From Nocardia fusca NBRC 14340 (GTDB lineage Bacteria > Actinomycetota > Actinomycetes > Mycobacteriales > Mycobacteriaceae): 64,000 bases of DNA. Location: assembly GCF_001618425.1 (NCBI RefSeq), contig NZ_BDCU01000029.1:62001-126000 (forward strand), written 5' to 3'. This document shows positions 24,226 through 32,487 of the stretch, piece by piece. The position numbers were made by a program, and so were the translations under genes. Position 1 is the first letter of the stretch. The number at the start of each line of letters is the position of its first letter. The notes under the pieces are model-generated. The model saw only the letters and a program-made list of their open reading frames with translations, did no database searches and was not told the origin of the DNA.

Positions 24226-24844
24226 CACCGATTTCGCCCCCCGCTATCCGCTGACCAGCGGCGATTTCACCACGGTGGAGTTCGGCCCCACCCCGTCGCA
24301 GACCGTGGGCCCCTTCCTCCACATCGGACTGCCCTGGCCGGACGGCCCCGACGTGGTGGCCCCGGGCACGGACGACGCCATCACCGTCACAGTGACGGTG
24401 AGCGACGGAGCCCGGACCCCGATCGCGGACGCGCTCGTCGAGGTCTGGCAGGCCAATCGTGACGGCGTATTCGAGCATCCGGACGACCCGCGACCGCAGA
24501 CCGACCCCGCTTTCCGCGGTTTCGGCCGGTGCCCCGCCGACGCGACCGGCACCGTCCGGTTCACCACGGTGAAACCCGGGGCCCTGGTCGGTGGCGATGG
24601 AGAAACCGAAGCACCGCATCTGAACGTGTCGATCTTCGCGCGCGGCATGCTCAACCGGCTGGTCACCCGGCTCTACTTCGCCGACGAAGAGTCCGCCAAC
24701 GCCGCCGATCCCGTCCTGGCCGCACTGCCGGCGGCCCAGCGGCACAAGCTGATCGCCACCGCCACCGCCGAGGGCTACCACCTCGACATAGTCGTACAGG
24801 ACGCCGACCCGGACGGCGCCGAGACGCCGTTCTTCCACTTCTAG
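24218..24844 (+). CDS. pcaG: Protocatechuate 3,4-dioxygenase alpha subunit
   Basis: A 208-residue subunit without iron ligands, as in all PcaG proteins. 'PTPSQTVGPFLHIGLPW' near residue 26 is the alpha-subunit signature, and 'LVEVWQANRDG' and 'HLNVSIFARGMLNRL' match the conserved core. It pairs with PcaH in the oligomeric enzyme and shapes the active-site cleft. Translation is probably coupled through the eight-base overlap. Confidence 0.95.
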   Translation: MNDTDFAPRYPLTSGDFTTVEFGPTPSQTVGPFLHIGLPWPDGPDVVAPGTDDAITVTVTVSDGARTPIADALVEVWQANRDGVFEHPDDPRPQTDPAFRGFGRCPADATGTVRFTTVKPGALVGGDGETEAPHLNVSIFARGMLNRLVTRLYFADEESANAADPVLAALPAAQRHKLIATATAEGYHLDIVVQDADPDGAETPFFHF

Positions 24845-24853
24845 GAGATCCGA

Positions 24854-26206
24854 GTGCCGCGTGGAGAGCTGTTCGATCCGCTTTTCGGGGCGGCCGAACT
24901 CGGCGCCACCCTGTCCGACCGTGCCTGGATCACCGCACTGATCCAGGTCGAGTGCGCGCTGGCCCGCGCCCAGGCCGCCACCGGGGTACTCGACGAGGAA
25001 TACGCGAACGCCATCGACGCGGCCGGACCGGAGCTGGCCCGGCGACTGGACCCCGAGCAGCTCGGCGGTGCCGCGGTGGCCGGCGGTAACCCGGTCATCC
25101 CGCTCGTCGGCGAATTGCGTCGGGCCTGCGCCGCGGCGAATGTGCCACCGGCAGCCGTCCACAAGGGCGCCACCAGCCAGGACATCCTCGACAATGCCCT
25201 GTCGCTGCTGGCCCAGCGGGCCGGCGCGCTGGTCGTCGACGACCTGCGCGCCGCGGCGGACTCCGCCGCGGCGCTGGCCCGAGACCACCGGAACACCCCG
25301 ATGGCCGCCCGCACCCTCGGTCAGCAGGCACTGCCCACCACCTTCGGTGCGCTGGCGGCCGGCTGGTGCGTCGCACTCGACCGGGCGGCGGGCTCGGTCA
25401 CCGCCGCGCTGGCCGACCTCCCGGTCCAGTTCGGCGGTGCCGCGGGGACCCTCGCGGCGCTGTACCCGCACGGCCCGGCGGTCGCCGACGCGCTCGCGGC
25501 GGAACTCGGGCTGGCTCCGCAGCGGGTGCCGTGGCACACCGACCGCACACCCGTCGCCGAACTCACCGCCGCCCTGGGCGTGGCCGCCGGCGCGGTAAGC
25601 AAGATCGCCACCGATATCGTGGCGCTGTCCGCGACCGAAATCGGTGAGGTGAGCGAGGATTCGCCCGGCGGTTCGTCGGCGATGCCCCATAAACGGAACT
25701 CGGTGGCGGCGATCACCGCGCGCGCCGCGGCCCGGCGCGTCCCCGGGCTGGTCGCGACCGCGCTCGGCGCGATGGACCACGAAATGCAGCGTGCCGCCGG
25801 AGCCTGGCACGCCGAATGGGAAACCGTCACCGAACTACTCCGCCTCAGCGGCGGCGCCGCCCACCGGCTGGCCCAGAGCCTGGCCGGGCTGCGGGTCGAT
25901 CCCGCGGCGATGTCACGCAATCTCGCGGTCACCGGCGGGTTGCTGCTGGCCGAGCGGGTGACCGCGGCACTGTCCGAACATACCGAGCGGGCGCGCCAGA
26001 TCGTCACCGCCGCGGCCACCGCCGACCCGCCGGCGTTGGACAGCGACCCCGAGATCGTCGAATACCTGGGCGTGGACCGGGTCCGGGAACTGCTGGACCC
26101 GGCCGGATATCTGGGCCACGCGGCCGATTTCGTCACGCGGGTCCTCGACGAACGCGGTGACGAGGTCGGCGGTCCGGCCACCCACGAAACCGCCGGGCCA
26201 CAGTGA
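24854..26206 (+). CDS. pcaB: 3-carboxy-cis,cis-muconate cycloisomerase
   Basis: A 450-residue member of the fumarase/aspartase superfamily. The superfamily signature 'GGSSAMPHKRNSV' lies near residue 275, and 'HKGATSQDILDNAL' is the second conserved region. It cyclises 3-carboxymuconate to 4-carboxymuconolactone. The start is a GTG at 24854, nine bases after the pcaG stop and behind AGGAG. It lies inside the pcaHGBL operon. Confidence 0.94.
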   Translation: MPRGELFDPLFGAAELGATLSDRAWITALIQVECALARAQAATGVLDEEYANAIDAAGPELARRLDPEQLGGAAVAGGNPVIPLVGELRRACAAANVPPAAVHKGATSQDILDNALSLLAQRAGALVVDDLRAAADSAAALARDHRNTPMAARTLGQQALPTTFGALAAGWCVALDRAAGSVTAALADLPVQFGGAAGTLAALYPHGPAVADALAAELGLAPQRVPWHTDRTPVAELTAALGVAAGAVSKIATDIVALSATEIGEVSEDSPGGSSAMPHKRNSVAAITARAAARRVPGLVATALGAMDHEMQRAAGAWHAEWETVTELLRLSGGAAHRLAQSLAGLRVDPAAMSRNLAVTGGLLLAERVTAALSEHTERARQIVTAAATADPPALDSDPEIVEYLGVDRVRELLDPAGYLGHAADFVTRVLDERGDEVGGPATHETAGPQ

Positions 26207-26248
26207 CCCGGCGACACGACCGAGAACGAACCGAACGGAACAGGTGAT

Positions 26249-27481
26249 ATGGCGTCGACCGCAGCGGATCCGACCACGAGCGTCGAGCTCTCCTACCGGG
26301 CTTTCGGCCCCACCGGTGACGCGCCGACCGTCGTCCTGCTGGGCTCGCTCGGTTCGGACCGGTCGATGTGGGACCCGCAGATCGCCGCGCTGGCCACCGG
26401 CCATGAGGTACTCGCCGTCGAGCTACGCGGCCACGGCGAATCCCCCGCTCCAGCAGGGGATTACACCATCGCCGAACTCGCCGGTGATGTACTCGCGCTG
26501 CTGGACCGGCTGGGCCGCGACGCGGTGCACCTGGTCGGGTTGTCGCTCGGCGGTGCGGTCGCCCAGCGGATCGCCGCCTACCATCCCACCCGGGTCCACA
26601 CTCTGACCCTGCTCTGCACCGCCGCGAAATTCGGTACCCCGCAGACCTGGCTCGACCGGGCCGCCACGGTACGCGCCGAGGGCACCGGTTCTCTCGCCGA
26701 AGCCGTGGTGGGCCGCTGGTTCACCGCCGGCCTCGCCGCCCGTGACCCCGAGCTCGCCGCCCGCAGCCGGGCCATGGTCACCGCCACACCGGACGCGGGC
26801 TATGCCGCCTGCTGTGTCGCCCTCGCGCACTGGGACGGGCGCCCCGATCTCGCCCGGATCACCGCACCCACCCTGGTGATCGCCGGTGCCCAGGACCCGG
26901 CCACCACACCCGACGATATGCGGCGCCTCGCCGCGGGGATCGCGAATTCTGTACTGCACGTGCTCGATCCCGCCGCCCACCTGGCCAATGTCGAACAGGC
27001 CGGGCAGGTGTCGGCGCTGATCACCGCGCATATCGCCGGCCGGCGCGAACGCGCCGCGGCATTCGAGCAGGGGATGCGGATGCGGCGCGCGGTACTCGGG
27101 GACGCCCATGTCGACCGCGCCGTGGCCGGGACCACCGAATTCACCGAGCCGTTCCAGGATTTCATCACCCGCACCGCCTGGGGCGATGTCTGGAGCCGGC
27201 CCGGCCTGGATCAGCACACCCGGCGGCTGCTCACCCTGGCCGTGCTCACCGCCGTGGGCAACACCCACGAGCTCGATATGCATATCCGCGCGGCACTGCG
27301 GGCCGGGCTCGAGCCGGCCGAGCTCGCCGAGGTGTTCCTGCACACCGCGGTCTACGCGGGTGTGCCTAACAGTAACCTCGCCTTCGGACTCGGCAAGGCG
27401 GCACTGGCCGACGGTGTCGGGTCCCGCCCGGCCGACGATACCGCGGCCGGACCCGCCGACGAGGAAATACATCGACCATGA
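26249..27481 (+). CDS. pcaL: Fused 3-oxoadipate enol-lactonase / 4-carboxymuconolactone decarboxylase
   Basis: A 410-residue bifunctional enzyme. Residues 1-265 are an alpha/beta-hydrolase (PcaD part) with nucleophile elbow 'GLSLGG' and a catalytic histidine near 'AAHLANVEQ'. Residues 280-400 are a carboxymuconolactone decarboxylase (PcaC part), with 'VLTAVGNTHELDMHIRAALR' and 'HTAVYAGVP'. The fusion carries out two consecutive steps, decarboxylation and lactone opening, yielding 3-oxoadipate. Such PcaL fusions are known from Streptomyces and Rhodococcus. The stop overlaps pcaR by four bases. Confidence 0.94.
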   Translation: MASTAADPTTSVELSYRAFGPTGDAPTVVLLGSLGSDRSMWDPQIAALATGHEVLAVELRGHGESPAPAGDYTIAELAGDVLALLDRLGRDAVHLVGLSLGGAVAQRIAAYHPTRVHTLTLLCTAAKFGTPQTWLDRAATVRAEGTGSLAEAVVGRWFTAGLAARDPELAARSRAMVTATPDAGYAACCVALAHWDGRPDLARITAPTLVIAGAQDPATTPDDMRRLAAGIANSVLHVLDPAAHLANVEQAGQVSALITAHIAGRRERAAAFEQGMRMRRAVLGDAHVDRAVAGTTEFTEPFQDFITRTAWGDVWSRPGLDQHTRRLLTLAVLTAVGNTHELDMHIRAALRAGLEPAELAEVFLHTAVYAGVPNSNLAFGLGKAALADGVGSRPADDTAAGPADEEIHRP

Positions 27482-28257
27482 CCGAACCCTCACCGGACTA
27501 CGTGCAGTCGCTGGGCCGCGGCCTCGCCGTGATCCGCTCCTTCGACGCCGGCCACCCCCGGCGCACCCTCAGCGAGGTGGCCAAGGCCACCGACCTGACC
27601 CGGGCGACCGCGCGCCGCTTCCTGCTGACCCTGGTGGAACTGGGATACGTGCGCACCGACGGCTCGCTGTTCTGGCTCACCCCCCGCGTACTGGAACTCG
27701 GCTACAGCTATCTGTCGAGTCTGAGCCTGCCCGAGGTCGCGGGACCCCATCTGGAAAGCCTCGCCAACCAGGTACACGAATCGACCTCGGTCTCCATCCT
27801 CGACGGCGAGGACATCGTCTACGTGGCCCGCGTACCGGTGAGCCGCATCATGACCGTCTCGATCACCATCGGAACCCGCTTCCCCGCCTACAGCACCTCG
27901 ATGGGCCGGGTACTGCTGGCCGGGCTCTCCGAGGCGGCATTCGAGGAGTACCTCGCGAAAGTCGCTCTCACCCCGCTCACCGACCGCACCGTCCTCACCG
28001 CCGACGAACTGCGCGAACAGGTACACCACACCCGGGAATCCGGCTACTGCCTGGTCGATCAGGAACTCGAGCAGGGGTTGCGCTCGATGGCCGCCCCTAT
28101 CCGCGACCACACCGGCACGGTGTGCGCCGCGGTGAACATCTCCACCCATGCCGCCCGCTACACCGCCGAGAGCGTACGGGCCGACCTGCTGCCCCCGCTG
28201 CTGGCCACGGCCGCGGCCATCAGCACCGATCTCGCGCAGGTACAGAACCGCGCCTGA
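27478..28257 (+). CDS. pcaR: IclR-family regulator of the pca genes
   Basis: A 259-residue IclR protein. The winged helix-turn-helix includes 'TLSEVAKATDLTRATARRFL' (residues 22-41), and the effector domain reads 'TSVSILDGEDIVYVARV' through 'LRSMAAPIRDHTGTVCAAVN'. It overlaps pcaL by four bases and precedes pcaF, so it is made with the enzymes it probably controls, usually in answer to 3-oxoadipate or protocatechuate. The tandem repeats at 23379-23413 are its most likely target. Confidence 0.9.
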   Translation: MTEPSPDYVQSLGRGLAVIRSFDAGHPRRTLSEVAKATDLTRATARRFLLTLVELGYVRTDGSLFWLTPRVLELGYSYLSSLSLPEVAGPHLESLANQVHESTSVSILDGEDIVYVARVPVSRIMTVSITIGTRFPAYSTSMGRVLLAGLSEAAFEEYLAKVALTPLTDRTVLTADELREQVHHTRESGYCLVDQELEQGLRSMAAPIRDHTGTVCAAVNISTHAARYTAESVRADLLPPLLATAAAISTDLAQVQNRA

Positions 28258-28275
28258 GTACGACGAAGGAATGCC

Positions 28276-29487
28276 ATGATCGACGCCGTCATCTGCGAAC
28301 CCCTGCGCACCCCGGTGGGCCGGTTCGGTGGGGTGTTCAAAGACGTCGCCCCGGAAACCCTGGCCGCCGGCCTGATCACCGAACTCCTCGACCGCACCGG
28401 CCTGGCCGCCGACCACATCGACGACGTCGTCCTCGGCCAGGCCTCCCCCAACGGCGAGGCACCAGCGATCGGCCGGATCGCGGCACTGGACGCCGGACTC
28501 GGCGTCGAGGTACCCGGCCTGCAGGTCGATCGACGCTGCGGCTCGGGACTACAGGCCGTCCTGCAGGCGTGTATGCAGGTCGCCACCGGCGGCAGCGACC
28601 TGGTGCTGGCCGGCGGTACGGAATCCATGAGCCGGGCGGAGTTCTACGCCACCGATATGCGCTGGGGCGTCAAAGGCGACGGTATCGCCCTCAACGACCG
28701 GCTGGCCCGCGCCCGGGTCAGCGCGGGAGGCAGCAATTTCCCCGTCCCGGGCGGCATGATCGAAACCGCGGAGAACCTGCGCGCCGAATACTCCATCACC
28801 CGCCCGGAGCAGGACGCGCTCGCGGTGCAGTCGCACCAGCGGGCCGTCGCCGCCCAGCGGGCCGGCCGGTTCGCCGACGAAATCGTCGGAGTCGCGGTAC
28901 CCCAGCGGAAATCGGACCCGATCCTCATCGACACCGACGAACACCCCCGGGCCGACACCACCGTGGAAGCCCTGGCGAAACTACGCCCGATCCGCGGCGG
29001 TCTCGATCCCGACGCCACGGTGACCGCCGGTAACGCCAGCGGTCAGAACGACGGCGCCGCGCTCTGCATCGTCACCACCCCCGCCCGCGCCCGCACCCTG
29101 GGCCTGCGCCCCCTCGCCCGCCTCGCCTCCTGGGCCGTCGCCGGAGTACCGCCGCGCACCATGGGCATCGGACCGGTACCCGCGACCGAAAAGGCCTTGG
29201 CGCGACTGGATCTCACGCTCGACGACATGTCGGTCATCGAACTCAACGAAGCCTTCGCCGCACAGACCCTCGCGGTCCTGCGCAACTGGAAGATCGAACC
29301 CGACGACGAACGCCTCAACCCCAACGGTTCGGGAATCTCACTGGGCCACCCGGTCGGCGCCACCGGGGCCCGCATCCTCGCCACCCTGCTACGCGAACTG
29401 GACCGCCGCGAAGGCCGCTACGGCCTGGAAACCATGTGTATCGGCGGTGGCCAGGGACTGGCGGCGGTTTTCGAACGAATCGCTTAG
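28276..29487 (+). CDS. pcaF: 3-oxoadipyl-CoA thiolase
   Basis: A 403-residue thiolase. The acyl-binding cysteine is in 'VDRRCGSGLQAVLQ' (near residue 90), the catalytic histidine in 'GSGISLGHPVGATGAR', and the second cysteine in 'METMCIGGGQGLA' (here 'ETMCIGGGQGLA'). It cleaves 3-oxoadipyl-CoA with CoA to succinyl-CoA and acetyl-CoA, the end of the pathway. The ATG follows GAAGGA, 18 bases after pcaR. A general acetyl-CoA acetyltransferase has the same motifs; operon position decides the call. Confidence 0.92.
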   Translation: MIDAVICEPLRTPVGRFGGVFKDVAPETLAAGLITELLDRTGLAADHIDDVVLGQASPNGEAPAIGRIAALDAGLGVEVPGLQVDRRCGSGLQAVLQACMQVATGGSDLVLAGGTESMSRAEFYATDMRWGVKGDGIALNDRLARARVSAGGSNFPVPGGMIETAENLRAEYSITRPEQDALAVQSHQRAVAAQRAGRFADEIVGVAVPQRKSDPILIDTDEHPRADTTVEALAKLRPIRGGLDPDATVTAGNASGQNDGAALCIVTTPARARTLGLRPLARLASWAVAGVPPRTMGIGPVPATEKALARLDLTLDDMSVIELNEAFAAQTLAVLRNWKIEPDDERLNPNGSGISLGHPVGATGARILATLLRELDRREGRYGLETMCIGGGQGLAAVFERIA

Positions 29488-29663
29488 AAGAACCCGCACA
29501 GGCAGCACCGGAGGGATCGCGACCGAAGCCCCGCGTGTCTGCCCGGCCACCGCGTGAACACGCCGTATTCTGCGCCCTACCAGGCTTTATCCGGCTTCGT
29601 CGAGCGGGAGGTAGGCATGGCAGGCGAGTTCGAAGGCGGCCGGGACAGGGCCGCGGCATTCCG

Positions 29664-30689
29664 GTGGCGCCCGACCGCGCCCGCGGCCGCGGTCGCCTGC
29701 CGGAGCACCGGCCACTGAGCCCCGCGGACCGGGCGGCGGTCCCGGCGCCGATGCTCGCCACCTCGGGCCGCCCGCCGGATGCACCGGACTGGGCGGTGGA
29801 GATGAAATGGGACGGGGTCCGCGCCATCGTGATCTGCTCGGGCGCGGACTGCCGCCTCTACAGCCGCAACCGCCGCGAGATCACCGGCTCCTATCCCGAC
29901 CTGGTCATCGCTCTGACCGGCCACCTCGGTGGCCGGGATCTGATGCTCGACGGCGAGATCATCGCGCAGACCCCCGCCGGGGCGCCGTCGTTCCGCCTGC
30001 TGCAGCGCCGGATGCACGTGGCGCGGCCCGGCCGCGCGCTGATCGGTGCGGTGCCGGTGCAGTTGTTCCTGTTCGACATCCTCACCGACGCCGGTGCCGA
30101 CGTAACCGGGCTGACCTACCTCGACCGGCGCGACCGCCTGCAGGCCCTCGCATTGGACACCGCTCCGGTGCAGACCCCGCCGTACTGGGTGGGCGCATCC
30201 GCCGACCGGTTGCTCACCGCGGCGCGGGACAACGGGCTAGAAGGCATCGTCTCCAAACGCCTCGACTCCACCTACCACCCCGGCCGCCGCTCCAGGTCCT
30301 GGATCAAGACCCCGATCCGCAAGACCACCGAGGCAGTCGTGGCCGGCTGGACCGCCGGCACCGGATCGGCGGGCGCGACATTCGGATCGCTGATCCTCGC
30401 CGCCCACGACGCCGACGGGCGGCTGGTGCACATCGGCAATGTGGGTACCGGGTTCACGACGGCCGCGCGCCGGGCGCTGCGGGCCCGGCTCGACGAGATC
30501 CCCCGCTCCGAGGCGCTGTTCCCCTTGACCCCGGGACGCTTCGGCCGGCCCGGGACCCCGCACTGGGTGGATCCGGTACTCGTCGGCGATATCGAATACC
30601 GCGAGTACACCGGGGAGGTGCTGCGGCATCCGTCCTGGCGGGGGCTGCGCAACGACAAGACCCCGGACGAGGTGGGTATGCCCGCGTAA
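29664..30689 (+). CDS. ATP-dependent DNA ligase (LigD ligase-domain / LigC type)
   Basis: About 341 residues with adenylation and OB domains. Motif I with the AMP-accepting lysine is 'EMKWDG' (Lys48 from this start); 'LDGEIIA', 'EGIVSKRLDSTYHPGRRS' and 'SWIKTP' are motifs III-V. The OB part contains 'GTGFT' and 'EYTGEVLRHPSWRGLR'. It seals nicks using ATP. No Ku, polymerase or nuclease gene is adjacent. The start is uncertain: GTG 29664 gives a short lead-in, ATG 29751 would begin at 'MLATSG', and the best ribosome site (GGGAGG near 29608) precedes an ATG at 29617 in another frame. Confidence 0.82.
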   Translation: MAPDRARGRGRLPEHRPLSPADRAAVPAPMLATSGRPPDAPDWAVEMKWDGVRAIVICSGADCRLYSRNRREITGSYPDLVIALTGHLGGRDLMLDGEIIAQTPAGAPSFRLLQRRMHVARPGRALIGAVPVQLFLFDILTDAGADVTGLTYLDRRDRLQALALDTAPVQTPPYWVGASADRLLTAARDNGLEGIVSKRLDSTYHPGRRSRSWIKTPIRKTTEAVVAGWTAGTGSAGATFGSLILAAHDADGRLVHIGNVGTGFTTAARRALRARLDEIPRSEALFPLTPGRFGRPGTPHWVDPVLVGDIEYREYTGEVLRHPSWRGLRNDKTPDEVGMPA

Positions 30690-30781
30690 TGCCGGATCCC
30701 GGGTTTCGTGATCTGCCCGGACCTCCGCCGCGGTATCCGGAATTCCCGGCACCACGGCGTCTCCCGGTACATCCTCTGGGT

Positions 30782-31528
30782 ATGAGTACACAGCCGCCCG
30801 CCGACCACGAAACGTCCGGCGCGCCCGAATATTCCGCTACCCATCACGACAACCCGGGCCCCCGCCTGCTCTACGCGGTCCGGCACGGCCAGAGCACCAT
30901 CAATGCCGGTATCCGGCCCGCGAGCCCCGCCGAGGCCGACGATATGGTCATCGAGCTGACCGATCTCGGAAAACGCCAGGCCGCCGCCCTGGGGCGATGG
31001 GCTGCCGCGCTGTCGCCCGAGCAGCTTCCGGAGATCGTCCTGTGCTCCCCGTATCGCCGGGCGGTGCAGACCTGGCAACTCGCGGAAGCCGAACTCCGGG
31101 CGGCGGGCGTGGCGCTGCCCTGCCGGGTGACCGACCCGCGTCTGTACGATCGGTTCCGCGGCACGCTGGCACATATTCCCGTTTCGGAAGTGCGGGAGCG
31201 CTACCCCGAGCTGTACGCGGCCGAACAGGCCGACCCGCTCGGCTACCGGCCGCCCGGCGGCGAATCCTTCCACGATGTCGCCGCCCGGGTGGCGGGGGTG
31301 CTCGACCGCATTGCCGCCGATACCCGGCACCGCCGGGTACTCATCGTCGCGCACGATGCGGTGATCCTGCTGCTGCGCCGCCTGCTCGAGCACCTCGACG
31401 ACGCCGGGACGCTCGCCGTCGCCGCGCAGGGACTGGCCGGAAACGCCTCGGTCACCGCGTGGGCGGAGGAGGCCGGCGACTACCGTCTGCTGTATTACGA
31501 CCACCGCGCGCACCTCCCGCGAACATGA
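30782..31528 (+). CDS. Histidine phosphatase (phosphoglycerate mutase superfamily)
   Basis: A 248-residue protein with the phosphohistidine motif 'VRHGQST' near residue 38, the second arginine in 'SPYRRAVQT', an acidic residue in 'PGGESFHDV' and the second histidine in 'LIVAHDAVILLL'. It is a cytoplasmic phosphomonoesterase or mutase of unknown substrate. I chose the ATG at 30782 because the family starts shortly before the 'RHG' strand; the frame is open upstream but only as a shadow of the ligase gene. It lies just upstream of the riboswitch but is a separate unit. Confidence 0.85.
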   Translation: MSTQPPADHETSGAPEYSATHHDNPGPRLLYAVRHGQSTINAGIRPASPAEADDMVIELTDLGKRQAAALGRWAAALSPEQLPEIVLCSPYRRAVQTWQLAEAELRAAGVALPCRVTDPRLYDRFRGTLAHIPVSEVRERYPELYAAEQADPLGYRPPGGESFHDVAARVAGVLDRIAADTRHRRVLIVAHDAVILLLRRLLEHLDDAGTLAVAAQGLAGNASVTAWAEEAGDYRLLYYDHRAHLPRT

Positions 31529-31600
31529 TCGTCCGGGGCCGGGCGGACGGCTGCCGGGTTGTCCCGGGGTCGCGGCATTGTTACTGTCCGTTTCGTACAC

Positions 31601-31759
31601 GTTCTCAGGGCGGGGTGGAATTCCCCACCGGCGGTCATGGCATCCGGTCGGATCCGGTGCACGAGCCCGCGAGCGCCACAGTGTCCTCGGACACGGTGGG
31701 TCGAGCAGATTCCGGTGTGATCCCGGAGCCGACGGTCACAGTCCGGATGGAAGAGAACG
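31601..31759 (+). ncRNA. FMN riboswitch (RFN element)
   Basis: The conserved RFN core is clear. The 5' part reads 'tctcagggcggggtg' then 'ttccccaccggcggt', the middle has 'agcccgcgag', and the 3' part 'ccggagccgacggtcacag' then 'tccggatggaagagaa'. These match the FMN aptamer at nearly all invariant positions, including the six-way junction segments. It lies 80 bases before the lumazine synthase gene and would lower riboflavin synthesis when FMN is plentiful. Confidence 0.95.
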
Positions 31760-31766
31760 CGGCACC

Positions 31767-31832
31767 GGAGTGCCCGCCCGCGGGTGGCTCCTGTTCGCGT
31801 CGTCATGCCCTGGGTGACACAGCGAGCAGGAG
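31767..31832 (+). promoter_or_regulatory. Riboswitch expression platform: RBS-sequestering stem
   Basis: CTCCTGTTCGC (31788-31798) can pair over 11 bp, with one G-U, with GCGAGCAGGAG (31822-31832), which contains the ribosome site of ribH. An alternative upstream hairpin (GGAG 31767-31770 with CTCC 31788-31791, plus GCC/GGC) would occupy the same CTCC and free the ribosome site. No T-run follows. The layout indicates translational, not transcriptional, control. Confidence 0.65.
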
Positions 31833-31839
31833 GAACAGA

Positions 31840-32286
31840 ATGTCACCCACACCGAATCGCATCGCACTCGTCGCCGCCCGGTGGCACGCCGAGATCGTCG
31901 ATCGGGCCGTCGCGGCCTGCCGAGCCGGGCTCACCGAGCGCGGTATCGTCGATATCGAGGTGTTCGAAGTCCCCGGCGCCTTCGAGATCCCGTTGCGGAT
32001 CAAACAATTGGCCACCACCGGTCGTTACGCGGGTCTCGCGGGCTGTGCCCTGGTGGTGGACGGCGGTATCTACCGGCACGACTTCGTGGCGGCGACCGTG
32101 GTGGACGCCTTGATGCGGATACAGCTCGACACCGGGGTACCGGTCTTCTCGGCGGTCCTGACCCCGCATCACTTCCACGAACACGCCGAGCATCTGGAGT
32201 ACTTCACCCGCCATTTCGAGATCAAGGGTGCGGAACTGGCCGCCGCCATCGCGGCCACGGTGACCGCGGCCCCGATCCCTGCCTGA
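31840..32286 (+). CDS. ribH: 6,7-dimethyl-8-ribityllumazine synthase, type 2
   Basis: A 148-residue lumazine synthase that condenses the pyrimidine and butanone-phosphate precursors in the penultimate step of riboflavin synthesis. The substrate loop reads 'VVDGGIYRHDFVAATVVDAL' and later 'LTPHHFHEHAEHLEYF', the form seen in RibH2 proteins of Brucella and rhizobia; ordinary RibH has an 'RG(E/D)T.H' loop there. The ATG at 31840 follows GCAGGAGG, which the riboswitch can mask. It stands alone, with no ribA, ribD or ribE beside it. Confidence 0.9.
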   Translation: MSPTPNRIALVAARWHAEIVDRAVAACRAGLTERGIVDIEVFEVPGAFEIPLRIKQLATTGRYAGLAGCALVVDGGIYRHDFVAATVVDALMRIQLDTGVPVFSAVLTPHHFHEHAEHLEYFTRHFEIKGAELAAAIAATVTAAPIPA

Positions 32287-32319
32287 CCCCGCATGCCGGA
32301 TGCCGCCGGGTGGGCTGTC

Positions 32320-32470
32320 CCCCGGCGGCGTTCCGGTCATCGGAATCGGCACCTCTCCGAGCGGCGAACCACCGCCGTCCACGACGAGTCCGGCACCGGT
32401 CGGGTAGGTGGCGTCGAACGCGAGGAACAGCACCGCGCGGGCGACTTCGGCCGGGGGCCCATGCGGCCCC
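32320..32470 (-). pseudogene. C-terminal remnant of a short-chain dehydrogenase
   Basis: One minus-strand frame reads 'AEVARAVLFLAFDATYPTG' followed by 'AGLVVDGGGSPLGEVP'. This is the characteristic SDR ending, in which residues after the 'PEEVA' helix lead to 'TGxxxxVDGG'. The Rossmann fold and catalytic part are missing: directly upstream is the end of the radical-SAM gene. The frame also runs past the normal SDR end, over ribH. I read it as a leftover C-terminus from a deletion. Confidence 0.55.
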
Positions 32471-32487
32471 GGCCGGCACCGGGCACC

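Noticed and set aside
24005..25810. 601-codon minus-strand frame opposite pcaHGB
   Set aside because: Antisense shadow of three recognised pca genes with strongly conserved motifs.
29617..29718. 33-codon frame with a GGGAGG ribosome site before the DNA ligase
   Set aside because: Not listed as a gene because the peptide has low-complexity composition and no family; kept only as a question about the ligase start.
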